This document shows, piece by piece, positions 63,636 through 64,000 of a stretch of DNA of 64,000 bases. The position numbers and the translations under genes are program-made. This DNA comes from Actinomyces glycerinitolerans (GTDB lineage Bacteria > Actinomycetota > Actinomycetes > Actinomycetales > Actinomycetaceae). Numbering within the stretch: the stretch's first letter is position 1; every line of letters starts with the position of its first letter. The notes under the pieces are model-generated. The model was not told the origin of the DNA, did not search any database, and was given only the letters and a program-made list of their open reading frames with translations. Location of the stretch: assembly GCF_900098745.1 (NCBI RefSeq), contig NZ_FQTT01000012.1, positions 1-64,000 of the forward strand, written 5' to 3'.

Positions 63636-64000
63636 ATGCCCGACGCCACAGGCTCAGCATCCGCCGACGGGACCGGCACGGATCCGCGCCCGCTCGACGT
63701 CGTCCCCCTCCACCGCGGGGGGCTCACCCCGCCGGCGCTCGACCCGGCGGCCGTGCCCGCACACGTCGCCTGCGTCATGGACGGCAACGGCCGCTGGGCC
63801 AACGCGCGCGGCCTGCCCCGCACCGAGGGCCACCGGGTGGGGGAGTCGACCATGATGGACGTGATCGCCGGCGCCGTCGAACTGGGGGTCAAGGAGCTGA
63901 GCGTGTACGCCTTCTCCACCGAGAACTGGAAGCGCTCACCCGCGGAGGTGCGATTCCTCATGGGCTTCACCCGCTCGGTGCTGCGCGCCCAGACCGACGA
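63636..64000 (+). CDS. uppS: Isoprenyl transferase (undecaprenyl-PP synthase family), cut by window end
   Basis: First 121 residues, open at the window edge. An N-terminal extension of ~40 residues (common in actinobacteria) is followed by HVACVMDGNGRWANARGLPRTEGH (active-site Asp and FPP-binding loop) and LSVYAFSTENWKRSPAEVRFLM. Makes the polyprenyl carrier for cell-wall sugars. Starts one base past the recO stop, with AAAGGG upstream. Confidence 0.93.
   Translation, partial: MPDATGSASADGTGTDPRPLDVVPLHRGGLTPPALDPAAVPAHVACVMDGNGRWANARGLPRTEGHRVGESTMMDVIAGAVELGVKELSVYAFSTENWKRSPAEVRFLMGFTRSVLRAQTD

Overview
High-GC actinobacterial chromosome, most like the Actinomyces group (Actinomycetaceae). 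The grounds are GC-rich third positions, frequent GTG starts, leaderless-looking promoters, CIRCE/HrcA control, and the actinobacterial gene order lepA - trmB/hemW - DUF3097 - hrcA - dnaJ - rsmE - phoH - ybeY - CBS protein - era - leuA - recO - uppS. The species call is inference; no rRNA or tRNA gene was found.

Layout. 1-320: outer end of an insertion sequence with the start of its transposase, then an array of 20-bp repeats. 600-7420 (minus strand): a complete tryptophan operon, trpL-E-G-D-(C::B)-A, headed by an attenuator whose leader peptide has three consecutive Trp codons; trpC and trpB are fused and trpF is absent. 7650-21400: four GH3 glycosidase genes, two of them surface enzymes with inverted domain order and membrane anchors at both ends, interspersed with a second, stand-alone trpB and a small membrane protein. 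21490-26950: GtrA-like protein, GT2 glycosyltransferase, an Agr-like GHKL kinase/LytTR regulator pair and UDP-galactopyranose mutase, suggesting surface polysaccharide work. 27010-30064: an accessory cassette resembling a type VII secretion substrate locus (EspC/WXG-like small protein, 468-aa effector candidate, and two tandem single-pass membrane proteins created by a ~614-bp duplication that also copied the 3' end of the effector gene).

30190-64000: the conserved backbone listed above, broken by accessory insertions. These are (i) mazEF-like module, NhaD-like antiporter and tannase-like lipoprotein after hemW; (ii) between rsmE and phoH, a BrnT-like/HTH pair, a hicAB module bracketed by ~47-bp direct repeats, a quinone-reductase-like enzyme, TetR plus ABC exporter, and an AlbA-2/ATPase protein with a tiny coupled ORF; (iii) between era and leuA, a membrane alpha/beta-hydrolase and two ABC systems, one with an XRE regulator. 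leuA is preceded by a leaderless Leu-codon leader peptide and carries a +1 frameshift in a G6 run.

A recurring theme is regulation at the very 5' end. trpL, leuL, rsmE, the two TA promoters and the TetR-linked ABC gene all show a -10 box about 6-7 nt before the start codon, often with a palindromic operator across the start. Four copies of a dispersed intergenic repeat (about 23-bp period) lie in the window, and two of them supply the stop codons of trpA and the histidine kinase.
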